From Holothuria scabra (taxonomy: Eukaryota > Echinodermata > Holothuroidea > Aspidochirotida > Holothuriidae), in the NCBI GenBank assembly GCA_037179385.1, contig CM074187.1:14199450-14263449 (forward strand): 64,000 nt of DNA. The letters are read 5' to 3'. How positions within the stretch are numbered: position 1 is the stretch's first letter; each line of letters starts with the position of its first letter. The notes beneath the pieces are model-generated. The model worked only from the letters and a program-made list of their open reading frames with translations, was not told the DNA's origin and did not search any database. Shown here piece by piece: positions 53,730 to 64,000 of this stretch. The translations under genes were made by a program, and so were the position numbers.

Positions 53730-54370
53730 TATACCTGAATAGGATTGAACCTTGTGACCACTGTCGACCACAAATGACTTTCACCGACAATAAAAACAAT
53801 AGTGCTTATTTACTAAGTACAGGCAGTCCACATAATAACTATATCAGATAACTCTCTTTACCAATCAGCGATACCAAGTATACAAGCAATTCCTAGGGTA
53901 TTGCTTTTTGACCTCTGGTGACTCCAAATGACCTTGGACCACTACCAGATACAGTAGGGATCATCTACTCAATATGGCTAACCTGCACACCTAATCATCT
54001 TACATGAGAGCAACCCCCACACCAGATACGAGATTAGTCACACTTGCCTTGCTTGATATATTGTGTTTTTTTTTTTGGTGCAATTTCTAAGGTACTTACA
54101 TTTGACCTCTGTGATCCAAAATGACCTTTGACCTTTACCAAATCGAAAGGGATTACATACTACTAGCTGCCAACACGCCTATATATGAGTGTAGTCACAT
54201 TTACTTTTTTGAGATATCATGTTTGCAATGTTTTGAAAATTTGATCTGTCGACCCGTGATCTCAAAATTACCTTTTACCTCCAACAAAAACAATAGGTAT
54301 CATGTACTTTATGCGACCAACCCGCACATCAAATATGAGATAAGCACGTCACAATTAACCTATTGTGAGA
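53730..54370 (+). repeat. Degenerate tandem array with TTGACCTYTG...AAATGACC units
   Basis: Four units spaced roughly 140-200 bp apart (starts near 53730, 53890, 54090, 54225), each with a form of TTGACCTCTGGTGACTCC, AAATGACCTTTGACC, a CAA..AATAGGGATCAT block and AACCYGCACACC. Function unknown. Confidence 0.6.
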
Positions 54371-54757
54371 TATCCTATTTACATGCAAAATCATCTAATA
54401 CACTCACACGCACACACTCCTATTATATATACGTACACACGACATCACCATCCCATGGATGTCTTGCCTAGAAGTAGTTCATCGAATTTTTCCAGGCCCC
54501 CGTCGAAAATTCAGGTCTTGCAGCAGGGGAGCGGTCTGTCCCTGCCTCGTATGCTTACGGTTGAACCCTTCAACGTTACCCTAATCTCCAAATATGAAAC
54601 TGTATATGCTGTGAAGTTGATATTATTTTGTTAAAATTTGAACATTGCGTTCACACAATTTAGGCAAAGTGATTCACCTGTGAAAGTAAAAAGAAAAATT
54701 TTCAGTTGACGCACTGGTGCGCCCTCTAAATCCTCTCCTGGAAACTTTATCTTTCTG

Positions 54758-56031
54758 CTACATATGATTAGTTAAAACGTCCACCATATCAAGGTACAAT
54801 TGTTTTGCCTCCGCTGTGGTTTCAGGAAATTGATTGTTCCTAATCTCACCGAAAAGTTCATGTATTACTGCAAGTAGTTCGGGGCTGCAACTGTGTTCAG
54901 AATATGGTGAGCAATACAGTCTCTCAACCTCCCGGAGTTCCTCGCCTGAGGCGTTGAGTTCCATTTTGTAATCATGGGTGTGATACACTTCTGGTGTGAA
55001 GTAAAGTACACCTGGTATACCTCTAGCACAACCAAGCCTTTGACTTCTTATGGAATGTTGATTCCATTCCCGCACCACTTGGTCGAAATCTCGTTGTATG
55101 ATGCGGTTAAAACAGAATCTGAGGCAATCCACGTGGATGTGGTTACTATTGTCAAAACTGCCGTCATTTCTCATACTTAAAAAAAATTGTATCCAGTAAT
55201 TTGATGACATCCTTCCAAGTTGTCCCCACCAAGCCTCGATTCTTTGGTTTGCAACTGAACGCCCATACAAGAAGCTTTTATGGCGACGAAAATGGTCATC
55301 ATGGTACCATCTTAATGCAATCTGTAAATCATGGAGAAATACATTTTCAGTTCCCCGGTCCGCTCTTACAATTTTTGGTACCCCACCGATCTGATTTACA
55401 TAATCGATGAAACGCTTTGCAACAATTCTTGGATTGTTATTGCTGTTACCAACATATAGCCAGAGAACTTTGCGAGAAAAGCCGTCAATTGCTGCATGCA
55501 CAGCGAATCCAAACTGCTTTAGTTTATCATATCCATCAACGTGAATGAGATAATTTGGTCCTGGACTCCTGTACGTCCTACGAATTATTCGATGACGTCT
55601 TCTTAAAGCTACTCCGTCTGGATCCAACACATTTAAAAAGAAGCCTAGTTGCTTCTTGTGTTATGGGTAAGCAGTGTGTAGTGCGGAGTCGATGCCACAT
55701 AGCCCGGTAACCCAAGTTTTGTCCGCTGCCGCAGAGTTTCATAAAGGATTGCTCGTATGACGTTATCGTAATTTAGGGGAGCGTCTCGTCTTCTACATCT
55801 ATGATAAGCGAGTATCCTACGTAAGTGTCGCAAGCTAATATTTATACCATGACGTAACACCAGAAAATTTATAATTGTGGCAGCAGTGAAACCGTCATGC
55901 CAGTAATGTAGAATTAAGGCATCCCGTATTTGTGGTGCATGGACTCTTACTTCTGCAGCAGTGTACAGAGCAGGACCTGGAGCTAATGCGGGAGGTGAAT
56001 ATACCACCACAACCAGAAGAACCTGTGAAAG
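54758..56031 (-). pseudogene. DDE/rve integrase-like gene broken by two frameshifts
   Basis: The N-terminal frame (to 55645) holds a helix-turn-helix-like part (LILHYWHDGFTAATIINFLV, ISLRHLRRIL). The middle (about 55730-55650) continues in a second frame with LGYRAMWHRLR and LPITQEATRLL. The catalytic part (55630-54758) is in a third frame. Candidate catalytic residues: D in LIHVDGYDKL, D in KIVRADRGTEN, E in NQRIEAWWGQL, with 40 residues between the second D and the E. The family is the animal integrase-core proteins with a 'HVDGYDKL' start, not retroviral pol. A TTTCACAG acceptor-like site precedes 56019. All three catalytic residues remain, so decay is recent or the shifts are assembly errors. 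It is the only recombinase-like gene found between the foldback arms. Confidence 0.75.
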
Positions 56032-57004
56032 TTGAGCAAATATGGTAAAATATCATGAAAAATTTTTCCCTTTATTAACCACTGAAACTGCATCATGTCC
56101 ACTTTTAGACGTCTAACATATTCTATTATCTTTGTTTGCCTTTACAAGTAAACCATACAAAACTGCTAATGACTAGAGCATTGTATTTATAAAAACCGTG
56201 GAAACACTTCGTTGAATAAACTGCAAGGGCCATATCATATTGACAGACATGGGAGAGGGGCTGGTTTCTTTATATTAGCTACAACCACATTTCTCCTACG
56301 GCCAAACCAAAATGTCGCCACGGTTAAAAAGAACAGAAAAAGAAAAACAAGAATATAAGACAAAAAAAAGAAAAGGGTAATCAAAAAGTGAAAAAAATTG
56401 TCTACAATGTAGGCCTTTGTCAAAATATATTCTACAGTGAAGTTAGAATTATCTCAATTGCAATCTATTAAAGAGATTGGAGAAGGGGGCTATAATGTGC
56501 CAAAATAGGGGAATGGCAAAGCATTTGTGCTAGTTAGTTACGATCTATATCTATTTATTCCATGACTTCAAATTTTACTGGAATGTTAGGAAGGGCACGG
56601 CCACTTCCGTCAAAAATTTATTTAAAGCGTGTGTTTACAAAAAGCGTGGGAGACATGTCCCCCGTTCCTCCACAGTTCGATGTCCATGGACCTTTCAAGT
56701 TCATTCGAGACACTTATTACTTATACCGTCATATCATTTTCATTCAACCAAATAAAATCCCCCGATAAGGGCCTGACTATGGTGTCTCCTCGAGAAAGTA
56801 TATTAATGTATCAAACTTACCATGCTTAATTTCAAAGATGCCGTCATTTTCTCGATGAAGGTAATCCATATGAAGAATACAAGCTATTTTTCGATGTGGT
56901 TATATCATTCCAGTAGTCTACTGTGTGCATAGCCTGCTTCAGCTGTAAAGGTCTATGTCATATATTGCCGTGCGCCGTTACATTAAGGGGTATCGATGTC
57001 ATTA
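56032..57004. other. Between integrase relic and right arm; nothing recognised
   Basis: AT-rich, with low-complexity A/G-rich stretches near 56330-56400. A second TTTCACAG-like site lies at about 54677 on the far side of the integrase relic. No inverted repeats closely flanking the integrase were found. Confidence 0.4.
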
Positions 57005-58163
57005 AATGAGCATTTAGCAAAATTCTGCAACTTTGAAGAGTTAAAAGTTAGCAATTTAACATTTTGCAAATAATTGTGGAGATCACAAAATGTCAATTGA
57101 ACATTGAGTAAAATTTTGCTTCTTTTTAGAGTTTGGTTGAGTTAGGAACTCAACATTTAGCAAATAATTGTGGAGATCACAAAATGTCAATTGAACATTG
57201 AGTAAAATTTTGCTTCTTTTTAGAGTTATGTTGAGTAAGGAACTCAACATTTTGCAAATAATTGTGGAGATCACAAAATGTCAATTGAACATTAAGTAAA
57301 ATTTTGCTTCTTTTTAGAGTTTGGTTGAGTTAGGAACTCAACATTTAGCAAATAATTGTGGAGATCACAAAATGTCAATTGAACATTGAGTAAAATTTTG
57401 CTTCTTTTTAGAGTTTGGTTGAGTTAGGAACTCAACATTTTGCAAATAATTGTGGCGATCACAAAATTCCAATTGAACATTGAGTAAAATTTTGCTTCTT
57501 TTTAGAGTTATGTTGAGTAAGGAACTCAACATTTTGCAAATAATTGTGGAGATCACAAAATGTCAATTGAACATTAAGTAAAATTTTGCTTCTTTTTAGA
57601 GTTTGGTTGAGTTAGGAACTCAACATTTAGCAAATAATTGTGGAGATCACAAAATGTCAATTGAACATTGAGTTAAATTTTGCTTCTCTTTAGAGTTTTG
57701 TTGGGTAAGGAACTCAGCATTTAGCAAATAATTGTGGCGATCACAAAATTTCAATTGAACATTGAGTAAAATTTTGCTTCTTTTTAGAGTTATGTTGAGT
57801 AAGGAACTCAACATTTTGCAAATAATTGTGGAGATCACAAAATGTCAATTGAACATTAAGTAAAATTTTGCTTCTTTTTAGAGTTTGGTTGAGTAAGGAA
57901 CTCAACATTTAGCAAATAATTGTGGAGATCACAAAATGTCAATTGAACATTGAGTAAAATTTTGCTTCTTTTTAGAGTTTGGTTGAGTTAGGAACTCAAC
58001 ATTTTGCAAATAATTGTGGAGATCACAAAATGTCAATTGAACATTGAGTAAAATTTTGCTTCTCTTTAGAGTTTTGTTGAGTTAGGAACTCAACCTTTTG
58101 CAAATAATTGTGGAGATCACAAAATGTCAATTGAACATTGAGTAAAATTTTGCTTCTGTTTAG
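57005..58163 (-). repeat. Right arm, inner part: ~12 inverted monomers, 282-bp higher-order unit
   Basis: Exactly 94-bp monomers in the reverse orientation to the left arm. Groups of three recur at 282 bp (57083, 57365, 57647), with near identity. 'GAGTTTGGTTGAGTTAGG' and 'GAGTTATGTTGAGTAAGG' variants mark the subtypes. The array is interrupted at CTGTTTAG by a forward terminal module. Confidence 0.93.
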
Positions 58164-59335
58164 TACGGAAGCGTATAAGTGCCACAACATCACAAACAAA
58201 TAACCTGACAATTTGCAATAATTTGTTACATTGAGCACATATATCTCAACAAAATGCAAAAAATTGTGCCTTTTCACAATTACTCATTTTCTTGCAATGC
58301 AGCAAAATATTGCTTAATGCTTTATTGTCGGGTTTACCCAACTCATGATCTCCACAATTATTTGCAAAATGGCAGATTGTTGACGTTTTTAAACTTTGCA
58401 TGGGGGCAAAATTTTACTCAATGTTCAATTGACATATTGTGATCTCCACAATTATTTGCAAAATGGCAGATTGTTGACGTTTTTAAACTTTGCATGGGGG
58501 CAAAATTTTACTCAATGTTCAATTGACATATTGTGATCTCCACAATTATTTGCAAAATGCTGAATTCCTTACTCATAAAAACTTTACAAAGAAGCAAAAT
58601 TTGACTCAATTTTCGATTGACATTTTCTGATCTCCACAATTATTTGCAAAATGTTGAGTTCCTTACGCATCAAAGCTTTACAAAGAAGCAAAATTTCAGT
58701 CAATGTTCAATTGAAATAATGTGATCTCCACAATTATTTGCAAAATGTTGAGTTCCTTACTCATCAAAAATTTACAAAGAAGCAAAATTTGACTCACTAT
58801 TCAATTGCCATTTTGTGATCTCCACAATTATTTGCAAAATGGCAGATTGTTGACGTTTTTAAACTTTGCATGGGGGCAAAATTTTACTCAATGTTCAATT
58901 GACATATTGTGATCTCCACAATTATTTGCAAAATGGCAGATTGTTGACGTTTTTAAACTTTGCATGGGGGCAAAATTTTACTCAATGTTCAATTGACATA
59001 TTGTGATCTCCACAATTATTTGCAAAATGCTGAATTCCTTACTCATAAAAACTTTACAAAGAAGCAAAATTTGACTCAATTTTCGATTGACATTTTCTGA
59101 TCTCCACAATTATTTGCAAAATGTTGAGTTCCTTACGCATCAAAGCTTTACAAAGAAGCAAAATTTCAGTCAATGTTCAATTGAAATAATGTGATCTCCA
59201 CAATTATTTGCAAAATGTTGAGTTCCTTACTCATCAAAAATTTACAAAGAAGCAAAATTTGACTCACTATTCAATTGCCATTTTGTGATCTCCACAATTA
59301 TTTGCAAAATGTTGAATTTCTTAGTCATGAAAACT
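58164..59335 (+). repeat. Internal forward arm: terminal module plus ~10 monomers, 470-bp higher-order unit
   Basis: A third copy of the TACGGAAGCG module, then forward monomers. A five-monomer block (about 470 bp) is duplicated almost exactly (58559 and 59029). No matching target duplication was found at 58158-58163 (GTTTAG), so this looks like an internal rearrangement or an incomplete second element. Confidence 0.9.
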
Positions 59336-59450
59336 TTATAAAGAAGCATTACATTATATTGATAGTGAAATACGTTATCAGAAAAACGGAGTGCTGTATA
59401 TACTTTTGCGTAATATACAGGCTTCTTTGAACAGGTTGGCAAAACAACAA
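59336..59450. other. Unique centre between converging arrays
   Basis: About 115 bases not related to the monomer, between forward and reverse arrays. It would be the loop if 58164-60311 folded back on itself. Confidence 0.7.
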
Positions 59451-60311
59451 TTCAATGTTGCAAATAATTGTTAAAATCACAAAATTTCAATTGAATAGTG
59501 AGTAAAATTCTGCTTCTTTGCAGAGTTTAAGGAATTCATCATTTGCATGTAATTGTTGAGATCACGGAATATGAACTGAATATTGGGTAAAATTTTGCCC
59601 CTTTGAAGAGTTGTAATGAGTAAGGAACTCAACATTCTGCAAATAATTGTAGAGAAAACAAAACGTTAATTGAACATTGAGTAAAATTTTGCTTCTTTGC
59701 AAAGTTTTTATAAGTAAGGAACTCAACATTTTGCAAATAATTGTGGAGATCACAAAATGTCAATCGAACATTGAGTAAAATTTTGCTTCTCTTTAGAGTT
59801 TTGTTGGGTAAGGAACTCAACATTTAGCAAATAATTGTGGAGATCACAAAATGTCAATTGAACATTGAGTAAAATTTTGCTTCTTTTTAGAGTTATGTTG
59901 AGTAAGGAACTCAACATTTTGCAAACAATTGTGGAGATCACAAAATGTCAATTGAACATTAAGTAAAATTTTGCTTCTGTTTAGAGTTTTGTTGAGTAAG
60001 GAACTCACACATTTTGCAAATAATTGTGGAGATCACAAAATGTCAATTGAACATTGAGTAAAATTATGCCCCCATGCAAAGTTTGAAAAAGTCAACAATC
60101 TGCCATTGTGCAAATAATTGTGGAGATCATGAGTTGTGTAAACTCGACAATAAAGCATTAATCAATATTTTGCTGCATTGCAAGAAAATGAGTAATTGTG
60201 AAAAGGCATAATTTTTTGCATTTTGTTGAGATATATGTGCTTAATGTAACAAATTATTGCAAATTGTCAGGTTATTTGTTTGTGATGTTGTGGCACTTAT
60301 ACGCTTCCGTA
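59451..60311 (-). repeat. Right arm, outer part: ~7 monomers and terminal module
   Basis: Reverse monomers run into a terminal module (about 60129-60311) that is the inverted partner of 43017-43198. The last monomer shares private variants with the first monomer of the left arm. Confidence 0.92.
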
Positions 60312-60317
60312 CTTAGT
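60312..60317. repeat. Right 6-bp direct repeat CTTAGT (putative target duplication)
   Basis: Immediately follows CGCTTCCGTA. Partner of 43011-43016. Confidence 0.7.
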
Positions 60318-62407
60318 TGCAAGACGGTACAACATCAAAACAATAGGTAACATTCAGAACGACTTAAAACGCTGAATCAGAAGCACAGAAACACCGATTG
60401 TGCATCATGAAACAAACAGCATCAAACTGCGCTAAGTTCCTTAAATATTCTATTATGTTGCACGTTAAACAACTAAGAAATTCCTTAGTTTATACTTTAC
60501 TTGGAAGGTTTTTTTTTTTATTTTTTAGTACTCTCCGAGGCTTTTCACATTTATATGAAACTACGCATAATAGTCTGGTTGAAAGTTCTTTGGACTACTA
60601 CTGAATGGCTGGTTTGTATGATATCTTCACTGGTCTGCGCACTTTTGATAAAAGAAGGGGTTTTAAGGTCACAAAAGGATTTGATATGTTAGAGGGGTAC
60701 TTATCCTAAGCACTGAAATTCGATGTGTGGTTCTCAAGATATGATAACGTAAACTTTTCACATTTTCAACAAAAAAATGAACTTGAAGCAAACACATGAC
60801 ATCATATTCCCACGTTAATGGAAAAGCTTTTGTTTTTCTTTAAACTGTACAAACTATTTCAACAATCCCATATTTTAAAAAGTGATTGCATAAGTGGCAA
60901 GAGAACTTCACAAACTTTGCAGTCCCCACATGAAGGTCTCATTCCTATTAACTTTAAGGTCAACACAACAGTCTGAAAAAGGGAAACAAAGCATTCCTTG
61001 TCGATGAGAGGAAGTGATATAACCTCTGCTGCCCTTAAGTCACTTTCGAATACAAATCAAGTAACTTCATTTAGTTATATATCTCGAGAAATGCATGTCT
61101 GACTTGAATAGAACTTTCACTACACTGTGTACATTTAGTTTCTCTGTGACATATGAGAATTAAAGGTTAAACTTCCCCTCTAATGCAGATGAAGCTTTAA
61201 GCGCAGGCGCGGGTCATACTACAGGGATATCGGATTGGCTTTCGCTCCAATTTTTGTGAGTTTTACCTTAAAATTAGGTAATAAGAAACAAGAAACTGCC
61301 ATGCGATCAACTTAATGGAATTGTTTCGCAGAACTACGAAAACAATTTTTTAATATTCTGTGACGTCACATCCGCAGACAGCTTATATCAGGTACGCGTA
61401 GTCCGATAAATGCTTTTTATCAACAAGAAGTCACAAAATAAAAAGTCTTGATTACAATTCACTTTCATGGTCGTCTCATATCAATCATATATTTATACAG
61501 GATGGCAAATTTTTGGTTCTTTTCGACAACGGATAAAGGAGGATTTACCCAAAGCTCATAAAAATCGGATTGTAATCCGATTCGATATCGCTGTAGTGCG
61601 ACCTGCGCCTTACGCTAAAATAACGGAAAAAGAACCAACGCGTACAATGTCCAACCGCACACGTGATACCGGTAGTGTGGGTCAATTTTTCCGGGTAATA
61701 CATGACTGCATGGTGAAGTGTACAATGCATGACTACAACGTGGTTATAAGGAGTTCCGATCGTTGACTCTTTCACCAATGGAATTTTCTATCACGCGTCC
61801 CTAAGTTTGTAGGTAAATCATCATACAGGGTGGAGCGCAAATGGAACTTTTGCGTGAATTACGAACAAAGGTTATTGAAGAATGATTCTCCTCAAATTAA
61901 CAATATCTCGAAAAAATATTTAGGCCTTTGGCCAAATACCGACAAGACAGAAACTGTTTTCTTTTATTTCAAAACTTTACGAATCAACAGTGGGAAGTAA
62001 TTCCTCTCCTCTTATTGCTGTCTCACCACATCATGGTACGCTTGGAATCTATTGCTTCATGATTGAAACATTTTTGTATGAGAAAACCGTTCCAAGGTAA
62101 GATGAAAAACGGGGTAGCCCAACTTAGAGTATAACAACTCAAATCTACTATGTAACACTGAATTTATTCAGTCAGAATATTATGTGTCCTTTTATGGCCT
62201 GTCCTTTAATAACCTTAACTTTATAGTTAAACAACAAATCCACTTGCGGGAAGTCTATCAAAAGAATTTCCAAAGCCAGAGGTAACTACATCATCGACAT
62301 CGTGTAGTACGAGACCAGAGTAAAGAAGTAACGATATCATTAGGAAAGTCGATTGATAAGGAACATAGGTTAGGTAAGATGGAGTTTAACGGCCTAGTTT
62401 CCAATCA
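60318..62407. other. No recognised gene
   Basis: Right flank of the large element. The 99-codon plus frame at 61467-61766 has no recognised domain and overlaps an equally long minus frame. Confidence 0.4.
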
Positions 62408-62515
62408 ATTGGCTCAAGTCAAGCCGGCCACGGCCTTTGTCCAGATGTGACACACTGGCTTGTTTTCGGCCCTACTCTATTGCTTATGCTGAGCACCAAG
62501 CACAATGGCAGTACA
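62408..62515 (-). mobile_element. SINE fragment (tail half)
   Basis: AAGCCGGCCACGGCCTTTGT, then TATGCTGAGCACCAAGCACA and ATGGCAGTAC: the tail and core of the SINE at 14.6 kb, without the tRNA-like head. Confidence 0.65.
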
Positions 62516-64000
62516 TGAGTAGCATATTTAGGGTAAGAGTCATGTAGCAAATCAAGCATAAACTTAAAGGTTGTGGGCAATTCTTTTAACCACAGCATTA
62601 TTTTTAGACTTCGCTTTGGGAGTGTTGCGGTCAGAGGAACCCATTTTTTATATAAGTCAAATGTTGCATAAAGTTTGTTTAGATGAAACTGCGAAAACTG
62701 TGTTAACGATATTGCTCAAGATGAAAAGATCGATACCTTTCTTTCGGAAAAGGATCACTAAGTCCTTTTAGTTGTCAAGTTTAAGTAGCAATGTGAATAT
62801 ACTTCACGTGGGTTATTTAATACGTTTGGCGTATAGATCTTTGACAACTGCACCTTCGGTGTATTGTTGCCATAGCATTATTATCGCGTGAATGAATTGT
62901 GCAAATACGCCTTCACTAGTGACGAACTTCAATCAAACCATTATATCTTGCGTTAAGGTGCCAGTCTGCGTACGGGGTGAATTGTCAGTTAACACCCAAG
63001 TAATAACTAGAAATCAAATTGTTTTTTCAACCCACATATCTTTCAGCTGTTAATTTAGTTTTCACTGAAATATTGTGATGTGGTTGTGTCTCTTTGAGGA
63101 TTTGTAACTCTGTTGCAACCCGTCCGAAAAGAAAGACCTCAAATCATCCGAAATTAACATGGTTGCCGTGGTAGAGAAGATCGAATGTAGGCACTTTCCT
63201 TCCCCTTTTCAACACGAACTGTAGAAAGATGTCAGGAGAAATCTTAATACCTGTTGATAAAACCAGGAATTTTACTCAGTAGACCCAAATGATTACACGA
63301 AACATTACACAAAAACAAAAATTTGCTGACTCGTCTCTTGTTATTGGCATCAACTGTTCAACAAGACGGTATCAATAACATGGAGGGAGTGAAAATTTAA
63401 TTATTGTCAAAAATCACAAACAGAACTTTTTTAATTAAATAATGATGCAGAAAAATCAACCCTGCCCAGAGCGAAATGTGACGAGTTGGTAAAAGTATCT
63501 TCGAACGGATGAACGAAAGCCTGAAGACCATCAAGACCAGTTCGGAAGACGTCTATCATGTCGGTAATTATCATCGATGTGCGTACGCACTAAACTATCG
63601 GAAAATGCCTAAATTTTCATTTTTTACCCCTTTGATTATTGTTAAATCACCTTTGCACAATAGCAACAAACAAAGTGACAACGTCATTGTCGAGGTAAAA
63701 AAGTTGTCTGGTTGGAAACGTATACAAAGATATTAGAGCGCCTTTGGGATACAAGTACCGTGCAACGGTTATTCTTTTTGCGTGAGTATTGTATTATTGA
63801 ATACATTCTTACAGTTTGGTATAAAATTATCCATAACCGCGGTACAAATTTCATTTAAACAAGTTGCCCAATTTAACCATGTCAGTCGAGTTTGCTAAAA
63901 TTCCACATTTAACTGGGTTGAACTTGGTTATCGCGGTCCTGTCTTAAAATTAGACTCAGGTTATTTTTTTTTCAAATTCCTAATTAGATGAACTGGATTG
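62516..64000. other. No recognised gene
   Basis: AT-rich sequence. Open frames at 62571-62771 and 63509-63736 show no domain. Nothing supported. Confidence 0.4.

Larger units (their letters stand above)
43017..60311. mobile_element. Putative 17.3-kb foldback-type element with subrepeated inverted arms
   Basis: The left end TACGGAAGCGTATAAGTGCC and right end (complement) are identical and begin terminal modules that match for about 180 bp with only a couple of differences. Each module leads into ~94-bp tandem monomers. The first monomer of both outer arms carries the same private variants (GCACAATGG, GACTTTTTC, CATAATTTT), absent from the internal arm at 58164. CTTAGT flanks both ends. This outer/inner arm plan is that of foldback elements. 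The ~12.5-kb core contains a broken integrase-like gene and nested transposons. Alternative: two independent arms that happen to face each other. Confidence 0.65.

Noticed and set aside
57083..59941. Repeated ~63-codon open frames in the arrays (MISTIICKML... type), also at 43377-44128
   Set aside because: They recur because three 94-bp monomers restore frame every 282 bp. They follow the repeat period, vary with it and have no start context or domain.
43017..60311. Polinton/Maverick (also 15-20 kb with long inverted repeats and 6-bp duplications)
   Set aside because: No protein-primed DNA polymerase, packaging ATPase, protease or capsid-like frame was seen, the integrase-like gene is of another family, and the arms are subrepeated.

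Overview
The window is AT-rich eukaryotic nuclear DNA, most likely from a marine invertebrate. The evidence is one gene split into many small phase-1 EGF and C-type lectin exons, a Penelope-like element, L1/Tx1-like and L2/CR1-like LINE remnants, tRNA-derived SINEs, many short inverted-repeat elements and long satellite-like arrays. An echinoderm or other invertebrate deuterostome would fit (foldback elements with subrepeated arms are known from sea urchins), but the species cannot be fixed from this sequence. Most six-frame open frames here are AT-rich noise.

Region 1 (1.1-5.3 kb) holds a Penelope-like retroelement on the minus strand. Its reverse transcriptase is intact and its GIY-YIG endonuclease is intact but displaced by one frame. 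A second, decayed copy lies in the same orientation. Both abut (TA)n microsatellites.

Region 2 (6.5-21.5 kb) is the only host gene I can fully reconstruct. It has 16 coding exons on the minus strand, with all exon phases agreeing and a summed length of 2256 bp (751 residues plus stop). It predicts a type I membrane protein: signal peptide, C-type lectin domain, EGF, mucin-like Thr/Pro repeat, seven further EGF domains, transmembrane helix, and a Cys-rich then proline-rich tail. Its introns carry a SINE, palindromic MITEs and short dispersed repeats.

Region 3 (21.5-43 kb) has no convincing host gene. It holds a decayed L1/Tx1-like LINE end, a SINE, an L2/CR1-like LINE end, a 5'-truncated hAT-like repeat and a weak two-exon gene candidate.

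Region 4 (43.0-60.3 kb) is the most unusual part. Inverted arms, each a ~180-bp unique terminal module followed by ~94-bp tandem repeats, bound a 17,295-bp segment starting TACGGAAGCG and ending CGCTTCCGTA. It is flanked on both sides by the 6-bp direct repeat CTTAGT. This is the expected anatomy of one giant foldback-type element. Inside are a broken DDE/rve integrase-like gene, a 2,748-bp hAT-type element with 8-bp target duplications, a 31-bp palindromic insertion with its own 8-bp duplication, and several degenerate repeat families. A further, internally rearranged arm sits inside the right arm. The last 3.7 kb shows only a SINE fragment.
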